Shown one piece after another: positions 14,115 through 22,886 of a stretch of 25,089 nucleotides of DNA. Positions within the stretch are counted from its first letter, which is position 1; each line of letters opens with the position of its first letter. A program made the position numbers and the translations under genes. The notes beneath the pieces are model-generated. The model had not been told where the DNA came from, ran no database searches, and saw nothing but the letters and a program-made list of their open reading frames with translations. The DNA lies in contig CAJTTM010000032.1 of NCBI GenBank assembly GCA_910579135.1, positions 1-25,089 of the forward strand, written 5' to 3'. Source of the stretch: an uncultured Erysipelotrichales bacterium (lineage in GTDB: Bacteria > Bacillota_I > Bacilli_A > Erysipelotrichales > Coprobacillaceae).

Positions 14115-16721
14115 ATGAAAGAATTAATATTAATTGATGGAAATTATTGGTTATTTAGTTCCTATTATGCAACGGCAGCAATGGGCAATTTAATGGTCAA
14201 TAAAGATGGAATACCGACAAATGCAGTCTTTGGCTTTGCGAATAGATTAGAAAGTGTTATGAAAAAGAATCCTAATGCTATTTTAGTTGCCTTTGATGCA
14301 AAAGGAAAAACATTTAGAAGTGAAATGATGGAAGATTATAAAGGAACAAGAAAAGAAACACCTGAAGAATTAAAATGTCAGTTTTCTATTGTTAGAGAAT
14401 TTTTAGAGGCTTATAATATTCCTCACTATGAGTTAGAAGGATATGAAGGTGATGATGTTATTGGAACAATTGCATCAAAAGCAAGTCAAAATGGTTATCA
14501 AGTTTCTATTATGACAGGTGATAAAGATATGATGCAACTTGTAAGTGATCATGTCTATGTTTATAAAAGAAATACAAGAACAAAGAGTGATGATATTATT
14601 ACTCCTCAAACATTAAAAGAAAAATATAATTTAAAACCAGATCAAATTAGGGATTTGCTTGGATTAATGGGAGATAGTGCAGATAATATTCCTGGAATTA
14701 AAGGTGTTGGTGAAAAAACAGCTTTAAAACTTTTAGAAAAATATGATTCTATAGAAAATCTTGATCTTCATAAAGATGAAATCAAAGGAAAAATGGGAGA
14801 AAAGATAAGAGAAAATATTGATATGGGACTAAAATCAAAAGAAATTGCAACCATATTAACAGATATTCCTCTTACAATTGATATAGAAGATTGTGAATTT
14901 AAAGGTTATGATTTTAATTCTTTAAAAGATTTTTATAGTAAATATGATATGAATTCTTTATTAAAAAGAATGACTATTAATACTCCTTCAAAACATGAAG
15001 ATATTCATTTTGATATTGTAGAAAAAATACCTGAAATTAGTGAAGGAAGTGCAGTTGTTGCAGGATTATATGGAAATAACTATCATAAAGCTATTATTTT
15101 GGGTTATGCGATTTATAATAAAAATCAAAGTCTTTTTATAAGTATGGAGAATGCTTTAAAAGATGAAAATTTTATTCAATATTTAAAAAATGAAAAATTA
15201 AAGAAATATAGTTATAATATTAAAAGTCAAATATTAGCATCCAAATGGAATGGAATAGAAATCAAAGGTATGAATTTTGATTTACAACTAGCAACTTATA
15301 TTTTAAATCCAAGTTTAAAAGATGAAATTAAATATATTTGTGAGTATTATGATTATGAGAATATTCAATATGAAGAAGAAGTATATGGAAAAGGTGCTAA
15401 AAAGCATATTCCAGAAGAGAGTGTTTATGCTTTATATATAGTTGCTCAAGCAAAAGCAATCTATGAATTAAAAGATAAAGCTATTGAAAAACTTCAAAAA
15501 GAAGAGCAATATGATTTATATGAGAATATAGAATTACCAATTACATATATTCTTGCAGATATGGAATATCAAGGGGCTAAAATAGATGTTGATATTCTTC
15601 AAACATTAGATAAAGAATTTAATGAAGAAATTCAAACTATAGAAGAAGATATCTATACTTTAGCTGGCGAAAAGTTTAATATTGCTTCTCCTAAACAACT
15701 TGGAGAAATACTTTTTGTAAAATTAGGATTACCTAATGCGAAAAAAACAAAAAACGGATATTCAACAAGCCAAGATATATTGGAAAAGATTGAAGAGATA
15801 CATCCAATTGTACCTTTGATTCAACGTTATCGCTTATTAACAAAATTATCAAGTACATATTTAAAAGGATTACAAGAACAAACATTCCCTGATGGAAAGA
15901 TACACACAATCTTTAATCAAGCTTTGACTCAAACAGGTAGATTATCATCAATTGAACCAAATCTTCAAAATATTCCTGTTAAACAAAATGAGGGGAAATT
16001 AATTAGAAAGGCATTTGTAGCAAGTTATGATTATCTCGTTTCTTTCGATTATTCACAAATAGAACTTCGTATTTTAGCTCATCTCGCAAATGTACAGTCA
16101 TTATTAGAGGCATTTAATCAAGAAAAAGATATTCATACTCATACAGCTGCATTGATTTTTAATGTGGATGATGTACAAGTTACAAGTGATATGAGAAGAA
16201 AAGCTAAAGCAATTAACTTTGGAATTATTTATGGTATGGGTGAATTTAGATTATCTAAGGAGATTGGTGTAAGTATTAAAGAGGCAAAAGGATTTATTGA
16301 AAATTATTTTGATCAATATCCAGAAATTCATGGTTTCATGGATAGTATTATAGAATCTTGTAAAGAAAAGGGATATGTTTCTACATTGTTAAATAGAAAA
16401 AGATATATTCCAACAATTAACGATAAAAATTATATAGTCAGAGAACAAGCTAAGAGATTTGCTATGAATTCTCCAATTCAAGGAAGTGGGGCAGATATCT
16501 TAAAGCTTGCGATGATACATATAGATAAGAAGATGAAAGATAAACAGTTAAAATCAAAAATGATATTACAAGTTCATGATGAATTGATTTTTGATGTTTA
16601 TAAAGATGAATTAGATGTAATGATGAAACTTGTTAAAGAAGAAATGGAAAATGCGTTTTTAATGAATGTTAAATTAGAAGCAGAAGGGGCTTATGCTTCT
16701 AATTGGTATGATTTAAAATAG
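14115..16721 (+). CDS. polA: DNA polymerase I
   Basis: An 868-residue A-family polymerase for Okazaki fragment maturation and repair. The N-terminal 5' nuclease (about 1-290) is intact, with LIDGNYWLF, YKGTRKETP, EGDDVIGTIA and GDKDMMQL. The middle domain lacks the proofreading acidic pair: where Klenow has DTET, this reads VVAGLYG, as in Bacillus enzymes, so 3'-5' exonuclease activity is not expected. The polymerase domain has TGRLSSIEPNLQNIP, motif A SFDYSQIELR (catalytic Asp645), motif B RRKAKAINFGIIYG, and motif C QVHDELIF (Asp822). AAGGAG precedes the start. Its neighbours dnaE (10 bases upstream) and mutM (8 bases downstream) indicate co-transcription. Confidence 0.97.
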   Translation: MKELILIDGNYWLFSSYYATAAMGNLMVNKDGIPTNAVFGFANRLESVMKKNPNAILVAFDAKGKTFRSEMMEDYKGTRKETPEELKCQFSIVREFLEAYNIPHYELEGYEGDDVIGTIASKASQNGYQVSIMTGDKDMMQLVSDHVYVYKRNTRTKSDDIITPQTLKEKYNLKPDQIRDLLGLMGDSADNIPGIKGVGEKTALKLLEKYDSIENLDLHKDEIKGKMGEKIRENIDMGLKSKEIATILTDIPLTIDIEDCEFKGYDFNSLKDFYSKYDMNSLLKRMTINTPSKHEDIHFDIVEKIPEISEGSAVVAGLYGNNYHKAIILGYAIYNKNQSLFISMENALKDENFIQYLKNEKLKKYSYNIKSQILASKWNGIEIKGMNFDLQLATYILNPSLKDEIKYICEYYDYENIQYEEEVYGKGAKKHIPEESVYALYIVAQAKAIYELKDKAIEKLQKEEQYDLYENIELPITYILADMEYQGAKIDVDILQTLDKEFNEEIQTIEEDIYTLAGEKFNIASPKQLGEILFVKLGLPNAKKTKNGYSTSQDILEKIEEIHPIVPLIQRYRLLTKLSSTYLKGLQEQTFPDGKIHTIFNQALTQTGRLSSIEPNLQNIPVKQNEGKLIRKAFVASYDYLVSFDYSQIELRILAHLANVQSLLEAFNQEKDIHTHTAALIFNVDDVQVTSDMRRKAKAINFGIIYGMGEFRLSKEIGVSIKEAKGFIENYFDQYPEIHGFMDSIIESCKEKGYVSTLLNRKRYIPTINDKNYIVREQAKRFAMNSPIQGSGADILKLAMIHIDKKMKDKQLKSKMILQVHDELIFDVYKDELDVMMKLVKEEMENAFLMNVKLEAEGAYASNWYDLK

Positions 16722-16729
16722 GAGGATAT

Positions 16730-17539
16730 ATGCCAGAATTACCAGAAGTTGAAACGGTTAGACAAACATTGAAAAATTTTATTTTAGATGAATATATTGA
16801 AAGTGTTGAAGTTCTTTATCCTAAAATTATTGATGGAGATCATAATGAATTTATTCAAAAAGTGACCCATAGTACTTTTAAGGATATAAAGAGATATGGT
16901 AAATATTTGATATTTGTATTAGATCATTGTCTATTTCTTTCTCATTTAAGAATGGAAGGAAAATATAATATTGTTGATTCTTCTTTAGAGGTGAGTAAAC
17001 ATACCCATGTTATTTTTCATTTGTCCAATCATAAAGATCTAAGATATATAGATACAAGAAAATTTGGTAGAATGAAGATTGTTGGTGAAGATTATTTATA
17101 TCAATCACCTTTAAATAAGTTAGGGAAAGAACCTTTTGATATTAGTGAGGATGAATTATATGAAAAATTACATCATTCTTCTTTATCAATTAAAACAGCT
17201 TTATTAGATCAATCAATTATGTGTGGAATAGGAAATATTTATGCGAATGAAATATGTTTTGCAATGAAGATTCATCCTCATACAAGAGTCAATCGACTAT
17301 CTAAAAAAAGAATTAAACAATTAAAGGAAGTGAGTATTGATATATTAAATCATGCCATTAGTCAAGGTGGTACGACTATTCATTCATTTGATGCGAATGG
17401 TATTCATGGTTTATTTCAAATACAATTAAATGTTCATCATCAAAAGACTTGTCCTTTATGTCAAGGATTGATTACAAAAGAAATGTATAAGGGTAGAGGG
17501 ACATATTATTGCAAAAATTGTCAAAAAAAGAGATATTAA
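16730..17539 (+). CDS. mutM: Formamidopyrimidine-DNA glycosylase (Fpg)
   Basis: A 269-residue bifunctional glycosylase/AP lyase that removes 8-oxoguanine and formamidopyrimidines. The N-terminal MPELPEVET gives the catalytic Pro (after Met removal) and Glu. Lys58 in RYGKYLIF is the conserved beta-clamp lysine. The helix-two-turn-helix has QSIMCGIGNIYANEICF. The zinc finger closes the protein with Cys241, Cys244, Cys261 and Cys264 (CPLC...CKNC). Length is typical. Ribosome site AGGAGG lies just upstream. The order polA-mutM-coaE is conserved in Bacillota. Confidence 0.97.
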   Translation: MPELPEVETVRQTLKNFILDEYIESVEVLYPKIIDGDHNEFIQKVTHSTFKDIKRYGKYLIFVLDHCLFLSHLRMEGKYNIVDSSLEVSKHTHVIFHLSNHKDLRYIDTRKFGRMKIVGEDYLYQSPLNKLGKEPFDISEDELYEKLHHSSLSIKTALLDQSIMCGIGNIYANEICFAMKIHPHTRVNRLSKKRIKQLKEVSIDILNHAISQGGTTIHSFDANGIHGLFQIQLNVHHQKTCPLCQGLITKEMYKGRGTYYCKNCQKKRY

Positions 17540-17561
17540 ATTATATCAAGGAGTTTAGAAA

Positions 17562-18155
17562 ATGAGATTTGTGGTAGGAATTACTGGTTCAATAGCAGTA
17601 GGGAAAAGCAGTGTTACAAATTATTTAAGAAGTAAAGGATATAAGGTTGTAGATGCTGATGAGATAACTCATCGCTCATATCAAAAAGGAACAAAATGTT
17701 ATTATCAGATTATTGAGAATTTTGATTGTTTAGATCAAAATGAAGAAATAGATAGAAAATGTTTAGGAAATATTATTTTTTCCCATCAAGAAAAAAAGAA
17801 ATTACTTGAGAGTATTGTTCATCCTTATGTTATTGAATGTATTCAAAAAGAAATAAATCAAAGTTCTGGATTGATTTTTTTAGATATTCCATTGTTATAT
17901 GAAATATCATTAGAATATTTATGTGATAAAATTATTGTTGTTTATGTTGATGAAAAAACTCAATTAAAAAGATTGATGGAAAGAAATCATATTTTAGAGA
18001 AAGAAGCTCAAAAATTAATTAATAGTCAAATATCTATTGAAATAAAGAAGTTATTAGCCGATTATGTTATTGACAATCGATTTTCTTTTGATAAACTATA
18101 TCAAAACATTGATAGAGAATTAGAGGTGATAAAAAATGAAGCTGTATTTAAGTGA
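17562..18155 (+). CDS. coaE: Dephospho-CoA kinase
   Basis: A 197-residue P-loop kinase that phosphorylates dephospho-CoA, the last step of coenzyme A synthesis. The P-loop GITGSIAVGKSS (6-17, Lys15) differs slightly from the usual GGIGSGKS but keeps all key residues. VVDADEITH carries the conserved Asp of the substrate site. The block IFLDIPLLYE and the LID-type segment KRLMERNHI complete the family pattern. AAGGAG lies 9 bases before the ATG. Its 3' end overlaps dnaB by 20 bases. Confidence 0.95.
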   Translation: MRFVVGITGSIAVGKSSVTNYLRSKGYKVVDADEITHRSYQKGTKCYYQIIENFDCLDQNEEIDRKCLGNIIFSHQEKKKLLESIVHPYVIECIQKEINQSSGLIFLDIPLLYEISLEYLCDKIIVVYVDEKTQLKRLMERNHILEKEAQKLINSQISIEIKKLLADYVIDNRFSFDKLYQNIDRELEVIKNEAVFK

Positions 18156-19365
18156 TAATTATAAAATTGAAATTCACTATCCTATTGATGAAACTTCTGT
18201 TGATGCACTTTATCTTTTATATCAGCCTATTATTGGTTCTCATGCCCTTAATCTATATATGACATTAATGAGTGAAGGGAAAAGAATGACTCGTTATATT
18301 CAGCCATGTTCTTTTTCAAGATTAATTTCTATGATGACTTTAAGTTTAGTAGATATAGAAAAATATATTAAAGTATTAGAAGGGATTGGGTTGTTAAGAA
18401 CATTTGTAAAGCATGTTGATCAACAAACATTTTATTTATTTGTGATTCAATCACCTTTATCATTACCAGCTTTTTTTAAGAATCGTTTACTACAAACATT
18501 ATTATATGAAGCATTAGGACAAAATGATTTTGATAAGACAAAAGCTTATTTTAAATTATCTATGGAAAATAAAGAGAATTATGAAGAAATGACTGCATCA
18601 TTTCATGATGTTTTTCAAGTTGATTTAAAAAAGAGTCAAGGAAAAGTTTTAAAAATAAGTGATGAATATAAAAATAAAAAAACAAATGATATTGAGTTAG
18701 ATTATGATTTAGATTTGTTTTACCAAGAATTAAAAAATTATCAAATTCCTAAATCTATTATTAATGAGGAAGATGAAAAGATAATTATTCAATATGCACT
18801 TGTTTATTCTATTGATGTCTTATCAATGGTTTCAATAGTTAAAGATTCAATTGTAAAAAAACATTTAGATTATGATATTTTAAAATCAAATGTATTAAAA
18901 TTTCATGAAGTGAATTCATCTTCTCAATTAACAGAAGTTTATTTAAAACAACCAGTCCAATATAAAATCAATGATAATAATCATTCAGCACTTATTCAAC
19001 ATCTTCATTATTTAGAAAATATTTCTCCTTATGAATTATTAAAGAGAAAACAAGGTGGTAAAGAACCTGTTTTTCATGATTTAAGGATTGTTGAAACATT
19101 AATGGTACAATTAGGATTAAAGCCAGGTGTGATTAATGTTTTAATTGAATATGTATTAAATACAAATCATAATCGTTTATCTAGATCATATTGTGAAGCA
19201 ATTGGGTCTTCATGGGCAAGGAAGAATATTATTAATGTTAAACAGGCTTATGAAGAGGCAATAAAAAATAAAGAAGATATTATTGAGGATGAAGTTGTAG
19301 TAGAAGAAAACAATAGTGAAGAGTTTATGAGTCTATTAAATGAATTAAAGGAGGGTAAATTATGA
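18136..19365 (+). CDS. dnaB: DnaB-like replication initiation / membrane attachment protein
   Basis: A 409-residue protein of the Firmicutes DnaB/DnaD type (not the E. coli DnaB helicase). It helps DnaD and DnaI load the replicative helicase at the origin and at restart sites. The N-terminal winged-helix part has VDALYLLYQPIIGSHALNLYM and a run of short helices. A DnaB/DnaD C-terminal domain lies at about 290-375, with SPYELLKRKQGGKEP, LGLKPGVINVLIEYVL and the YCEAIGSSWARKNI helix. An acidic tail follows. AGGTGAT 5 bases before the ATG supports the start inside coaE. It overlaps dnaI by ATGA. The nrdR gene found next to dnaB in Bacillus is absent. Confidence 0.88.
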   Translation: MKLYLSDNYKIEIHYPIDETSVDALYLLYQPIIGSHALNLYMTLMSEGKRMTRYIQPCSFSRLISMMTLSLVDIEKYIKVLEGIGLLRTFVKHVDQQTFYLFVIQSPLSLPAFFKNRLLQTLLYEALGQNDFDKTKAYFKLSMENKENYEEMTASFHDVFQVDLKKSQGKVLKISDEYKNKKTNDIELDYDLDLFYQELKNYQIPKSIINEEDEKIIIQYALVYSIDVLSMVSIVKDSIVKKHLDYDILKSNVLKFHEVNSSSQLTEVYLKQPVQYKINDNNHSALIQHLHYLENISPYELLKRKQGGKEPVFHDLRIVETLMVQLGLKPGVINVLIEYVLNTNHNRLSRSYCEAIGSSWARKNIINVKQAYEEAIKNKEDIIEDEVVVEENNSEEFMSLLNELKEGKL

Positions 19366-20243
19366 TAAAGGTGTCAGATGTTATTCATATTAAAGGGATG
19401 GATGAAAAGAAGAGGGAAAGCTTATATGAATTATCTAAAGATAAATATATAAAAGCTTTTTTAAAGGAATATCATTTACCTGAAAGTTCTTTAAATGATT
19501 ATTGGATTGAATTTTTAGATTATCGAGATGATAGAAAGTTATGTGAAAACTGTACTGGTTTAAAGCAATGTTCTAAAGAAAATAAAGGAATTGTAAAAGA
19601 GTTAGAGTTTATTGATAATGATATTAGTTTATCTATGATGAATTGTGATTTTTATTTAAAGTCACAAGATGTATTAAATCATTTTGTTTTAAAACATGGT
19701 ATTAAGGATGATTTATTACTCACTAATTTAGAAACTTTAATATCAAAAAAACAAATTAGCCAAAAAGGACAAAGTGCTTTTGTAGAAATTATGAAATATA
19801 TTAAAGAACCAACAAAAAAAGGATTGTTTTTTCATAGTGAAAACTCAAATAATGAAAAAACAATTTTGATGGCAGCTTTAATGAATGCTCTAGCAAAGAA
19901 AGGAAATACGATTGGTTTTGTGCATTTTCCTACATATTTAGCTGATTTAAAGGCAAGTTTTCAATCTGAAGAGAAAAGAATCAATTGGTCTGATTTAATG
20001 GATTTACCTTATTTAGTATTAGATAGTATTGGAGAAGAAAGTGTGACTTCTTATTCAAGAGATGAAGTTTTATCAACAATATTATCATATAGAGCTTTAA
20101 ATGGATTACCAACTTTTTTTACAAGTTTTTATGGGTTTAAAGATTTACAAAAGGTTTATACTACTAAAAAAGGTGATGAAATCAAAGCAAAAACAGTGAT
20201 TTTAAAGATAAAATCACTTACAAAAGAAGTTATTTTAGATTAA
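19362..20243 (+). CDS. dnaI: DnaI-like primosomal protein with degenerate ATPase site
   Basis: A 293-residue protein placed and shaped as the DnaI helicase loader. The N-terminal part has a zinc-type cysteine set (CENCTGLKQC, then MNCDFY). The C-terminal AAA+ half keeps the DnaI pattern YSRDEVLSTILSYRALNGLPTFFTS. The nucleotide site is damaged, however. Walker A (usual GxxGxGKT) reads ENSNNEKT at 160-167, keeping only Lys166 and Thr167, and Walker B DD reads Asp221-Ser222 (VLDSIGEES). The Asn after FTS (sensor 1) is Phe, and no sensor 2 Arg block is seen. ATP hydrolysis is doubtful, though the frame is intact and the gene sits in its normal place, so it is probably functional in another way. 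Ribosome site AAGGAGG precedes it. Confidence 0.8.
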   Translation: MIKVSDVIHIKGMDEKKRESLYELSKDKYIKAFLKEYHLPESSLNDYWIEFLDYRDDRKLCENCTGLKQCSKENKGIVKELEFIDNDISLSMMNCDFYLKSQDVLNHFVLKHGIKDDLLLTNLETLISKKQISQKGQSAFVEIMKYIKEPTKKGLFFHSENSNNEKTILMAALMNALAKKGNTIGFVHFPTYLADLKASFQSEEKRINWSDLMDLPYLVLDSIGEESVTSYSRDEVLSTILSYRALNGLPTFFTSFYGFKDLQKVYTTKKGDEIKAKTVILKIKSLTKEVILD

Positions 20244-20350
20244 GAATTTACAATATATAAAAACAATATAGGAAATAAACTATAGATTAAGTTTAATTCT
20301 TATGATAGAATAATGATATAAATGTAACATTTTATAGAGAGGTGAAAAAA

Positions 20351-21310
20351 ATGGTTAAATGTATTGGGATTTTAACATCTGGTGGAGATGCGCCAGGTAT
20401 GAATGCAGCGATAAGAGCTGTGACTAGAACTTGCTTAAATAATGGAATTGAAATTTATGGAGTAAGATTAGGTTATAAAGGACTACATGATGGTGAATTT
20501 ATTAAGTTTGATAGTCATAGTACACGTAATATCATCAATATTGGTGGTACATTCTTAAAATCTGCACGTTTTCCAGAATTTAAAGATGTTAAAGTTCGTG
20601 AAGAAGCTATTGAACAAATGAAAAAAGTAGGAATTGAAGCATTAGTTGTTATTGGGGGAGATGGTAGCTACAATGGTGCGTTAAAACTTACAGAAATGGG
20701 TGTGAATTGTATTGGAATACCTGGTACAATTGATAATGATATTCCAGATACTGATTTTACAGTTGGTTTTGATACAGCCTTAAATACTATTGTTGATGCT
20801 CTTGATAAATTAAGAGATACATCAAGTTCTCATCAAAGATGTACAATTCTTGAAGTTATGGGAAGAAGATGTGGAGATTTAGCTTTATATGCAGGTCTTG
20901 CTTGTGGGGCAGAAATGATTATCACTAGTGAAACTGGTTTTGATGAAGAAGAAGTGATTCAAACATTAAAGAAATCAAAAGCCGGAGATAAGAAACATGC
21001 GATCGTTGTTATTACTGAACATATTACTGATGTTCATGAATTAGCAAAACGAGTTGAAACAGCAACTGGTTTTGAAACTCGTGCAAATGTATTAGGACAT
21101 ATGCAAAGAGGTGGAAGACCTTCAGCTCAAGATCGTGTGTTAGCTTCACGTATGGGAGTCCATGCTGTAGAACTTCTTATGGAAGGAAAAGGTGGACTTT
21201 GCATGAGCAAAGTAAAAGGTGAAATTGTTGGTTTACCAATTGAAGAGGTATTAAGCCATAAACGTCAAATTAATGAGGCTATTTACGAAGATGTATTAAC
21301 TCTTCGTTAA
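20351..21310 (+). CDS. pfkA: ATP-dependent 6-phosphofructokinase
   Basis: A 319-residue enzyme that phosphorylates fructose 6-phosphate in glycolysis. The marks are GILTSGGDAPGMNAAIRA, GGDGSYNGA, the catalytic PGTIDNDIPDTD (Asp128, Asp130) with VGFDTAL, MGRRCGDLAL and MQRGGRPSAQDR. Gly in GGDGS and in PGTIDND marks the ATP-using rather than the pyrophosphate-using form. Length equals the bacterial standard. The start at ATG 20351 is chosen over GTG 20342 because GAGGTGA is the ribosome site and overlaps the latter. The 107-base gap before it holds no clear terminator or consensus promoter. pyk follows after 49 bases. Confidence 0.97.
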   Translation: MVKCIGILTSGGDAPGMNAAIRAVTRTCLNNGIEIYGVRLGYKGLHDGEFIKFDSHSTRNIINIGGTFLKSARFPEFKDVKVREEAIEQMKKVGIEALVVIGGDGSYNGALKLTEMGVNCIGIPGTIDNDIPDTDFTVGFDTALNTIVDALDKLRDTSSSHQRCTILEVMGRRCGDLALYAGLACGAEMIITSETGFDEEEVIQTLKKSKAGDKKHAIVVITEHITDVHELAKRVETATGFETRANVLGHMQRGGRPSAQDRVLASRMGVHAVELLMEGKGGLCMSKVKGEIVGLPIEEVLSHKRQINEAIYEDVLTLR

Positions 21311-21327
21311 TATAAAATAGGGTGAGA

Positions 21328-21342
21328 TTGTCATTATGACAA
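21328..21342. promoter_or_regulatory. Palindrome between pfkA and pyk
   Basis: TTGTCAT (21328-21334) and ATGACAA (21336-21342) are perfect 7-bp arms around one T, lying 18 bases before the pyk start. It does not match the CcpA cre consensus. It has no T run, so it is not a terminator. It could be an operator or an RNA processing or stability element. Confidence 0.35.
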
Positions 21343-21359
21343 ATCAATAGGAGATAGGT

Positions 21360-22784
21360 ATGAGAGAACAAAAAAAGAAAACAAAAATTGTTTGTACTAT
21401 TGGACCAGCTTCTGAAAGTAGAGAAATGTTAAAAAAACTTGTAAAAGCTGGTATGAATGTTATGCGTTGTAATTTTTCTCATGGAGATCATGAGGAGCAT
21501 GCAAAAAAAATGCATACAATGCGTGAAGTCAATGCGGAGCTTGGAACGAATGTTTCAATCTTATTAGATACAAAGGGTCCAGAGATTCGTACTGGGGATT
21601 TCGTTGATGGTTCAACTCAATTTAAAAAAGGACAAGTTTCTGTTATTTGCAAAGAAGATATAGTAGGAACTGCTGATCGTTTTACAATCACATATAAAGA
21701 TTTATATAAAGATGTTAAACCTGGTGGTTTTATATTAGTTAATGATGGACAAGTTGAATTATTAGTTGATCACGTTGAGGGTAGTGACATTGTTTGTGTT
21801 TGTGCAAATGATGGTATTGTAAAAAATAAACGTGGAATCAATGTTCCAGGTATTGAATTAGGTTTTGATTTTGTATCAGAACGTGATCGTTCAGACTTAG
21901 AATTTGGTTGTGAACAAGATGTTAATTTTATTGCAGCATCATTTGTTCGTCGTCCTCAAGATGTATTAGATGTAAAGAAAATTTTAATTGAATGTGGAAA
22001 ACCTGATATTCAAATTATCGCTAAAATTGAAAATAGTGAAGGTGTAGAGAAAATTGATGATATTATTAAAGTTGCTGATGGTATCATGGTAGCAAGAGGA
22101 GATTTAGGTGTTGAGGTTCCAGCTGAAGATGTTCCTTTAATTCAAAAAGAAATTATTCGAAAATGTAATATTGCAGGAAAAGTTGTTATTACTGCAACAC
22201 AAATGCTAGAATCAATGCAAGAAAATCCTAGACCAACTCGTGCAGAAGTTAGTGATGTTGCGAATGCTATTTATGATGGTACTGATGCCATTATGTTATC
22301 AGGAGAATCTGCACAAGGTAAGTATCCTGAAGAGGCTGTCCTTACAATGAATAAGATTGCTATTAAAACTGAATCAACTTTAGATTATGATTCTCTTCAT
22401 AGAAAAGCTGTAAGAACTGCATTTGGTGATTCTTCAGAAGCTATTTGTATGTCAGTTGCTGAAATTGCGACTAAGTTTAATGTCGCTGCTATTATTGCTT
22501 ACACAGAATCTGGATTTACAGCTCAGAAGATGTCTAGATATAGACCTGAGTGTCCAGTAATTGCTGCAACTCCAAGGGGAGAAACAATGAGAAGATTAGC
22601 TCTTCATTGGGGAGTGACTTCTGTGAAGTGTAAACATTTACCAACTAGTGAAGCATTACTTAAATTTGCTGAAATCATTGCTAAAGAAAATGGTGTTGAA
22701 CAAGGAGAACAAATTTTAGTTACAGGAGGTACTCCTGGTGTTCCTGGTCAAACTAACTTCTTACAATTATTAGTTGTACGTTAG
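21360..22784 (+). CDS. pyk: Pyruvate kinase
   Basis: A 474-residue glycolytic enzyme that makes pyruvate and ATP from phosphoenolpyruvate and ADP. The marks are KIVCTIGPAS, the NVMRCNFSHG substrate region, LLDTKGPEIRTG, the Mg-binding IIAKIENSEGVEKID with VARGDLGVEVP, and the signature ITATQMLESM plus RPTRAEVSDVANAI. The protein ends soon after the C domain (GVPGQTNFLQLLVV) and lacks the extra phosphotransferase-like C-terminal domain of B. subtilis Pyk. AGGAG sits upstream. It ends the pfkA-pyk pair with a strong terminator. Confidence 0.97.
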   Translation: MREQKKKTKIVCTIGPASESREMLKKLVKAGMNVMRCNFSHGDHEEHAKKMHTMREVNAELGTNVSILLDTKGPEIRTGDFVDGSTQFKKGQVSVICKEDIVGTADRFTITYKDLYKDVKPGGFILVNDGQVELLVDHVEGSDIVCVCANDGIVKNKRGINVPGIELGFDFVSERDRSDLEFGCEQDVNFIAASFVRRPQDVLDVKKILIECGKPDIQIIAKIENSEGVEKIDDIIKVADGIMVARGDLGVEVPAEDVPLIQKEIIRKCNIAGKVVITATQMLESMQENPRPTRAEVSDVANAIYDGTDAIMLSGESAQGKYPEEAVLTMNKIAIKTESTLDYDSLHRKAVRTAFGDSSEAICMSVAEIATKFNVAAIIAYTESGFTAQKMSRYRPECPVIAATPRGETMRRLALHWGVTSVKCKHLPTSEALLKFAEIIAKENGVEQGEQILVTGGTPGVPGQTNFLQLLVVR

Positions 22785-22790
22785 AAGATA

Positions 22791-22827
22791 AAACTTAGAT
22801 ATCAAATTATGATATCTGAGTTTTTTT
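22791..22827 (+). terminator. Terminator after pyk
   Basis: A 14-bp stem with one G-U pair (22791-22804 with 22810-22823), loop AATTA, followed by seven or more T (22821-22827). Confidence 0.85.
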
Positions 22828-22830
22828 GTT

Positions 22831-22859
22831 TTGCTATATAATTATATTTGTATTATAAT
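22831..22859 (+). promoter_or_regulatory. Promoter of pcrA
   Basis: TTGCTA (22831-22836), a 17-base spacer and TATAAT (22854-22859), 27 bases before the pcrA start and directly after the pyk terminator. Confidence 0.6.
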
Positions 22860-22886
22860 AAATATACTTTAAGGAGGATGAGTTAT

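Noticed and set aside
14115..16721. Loss of proofreading residues in PolA as a novelty
   Set aside because: This loss is well known in Bacillus and related DNA polymerase I enzymes.
20240..20302. Inverted TAAGAATT / AATTCTTA pair in the dnaI-pfkA gap
   Set aside because: The arms are 8 bases, AT-only apart from one G-C pair, and about 45 bases apart; easily chance in such AT-rich DNA, and there is no T run.
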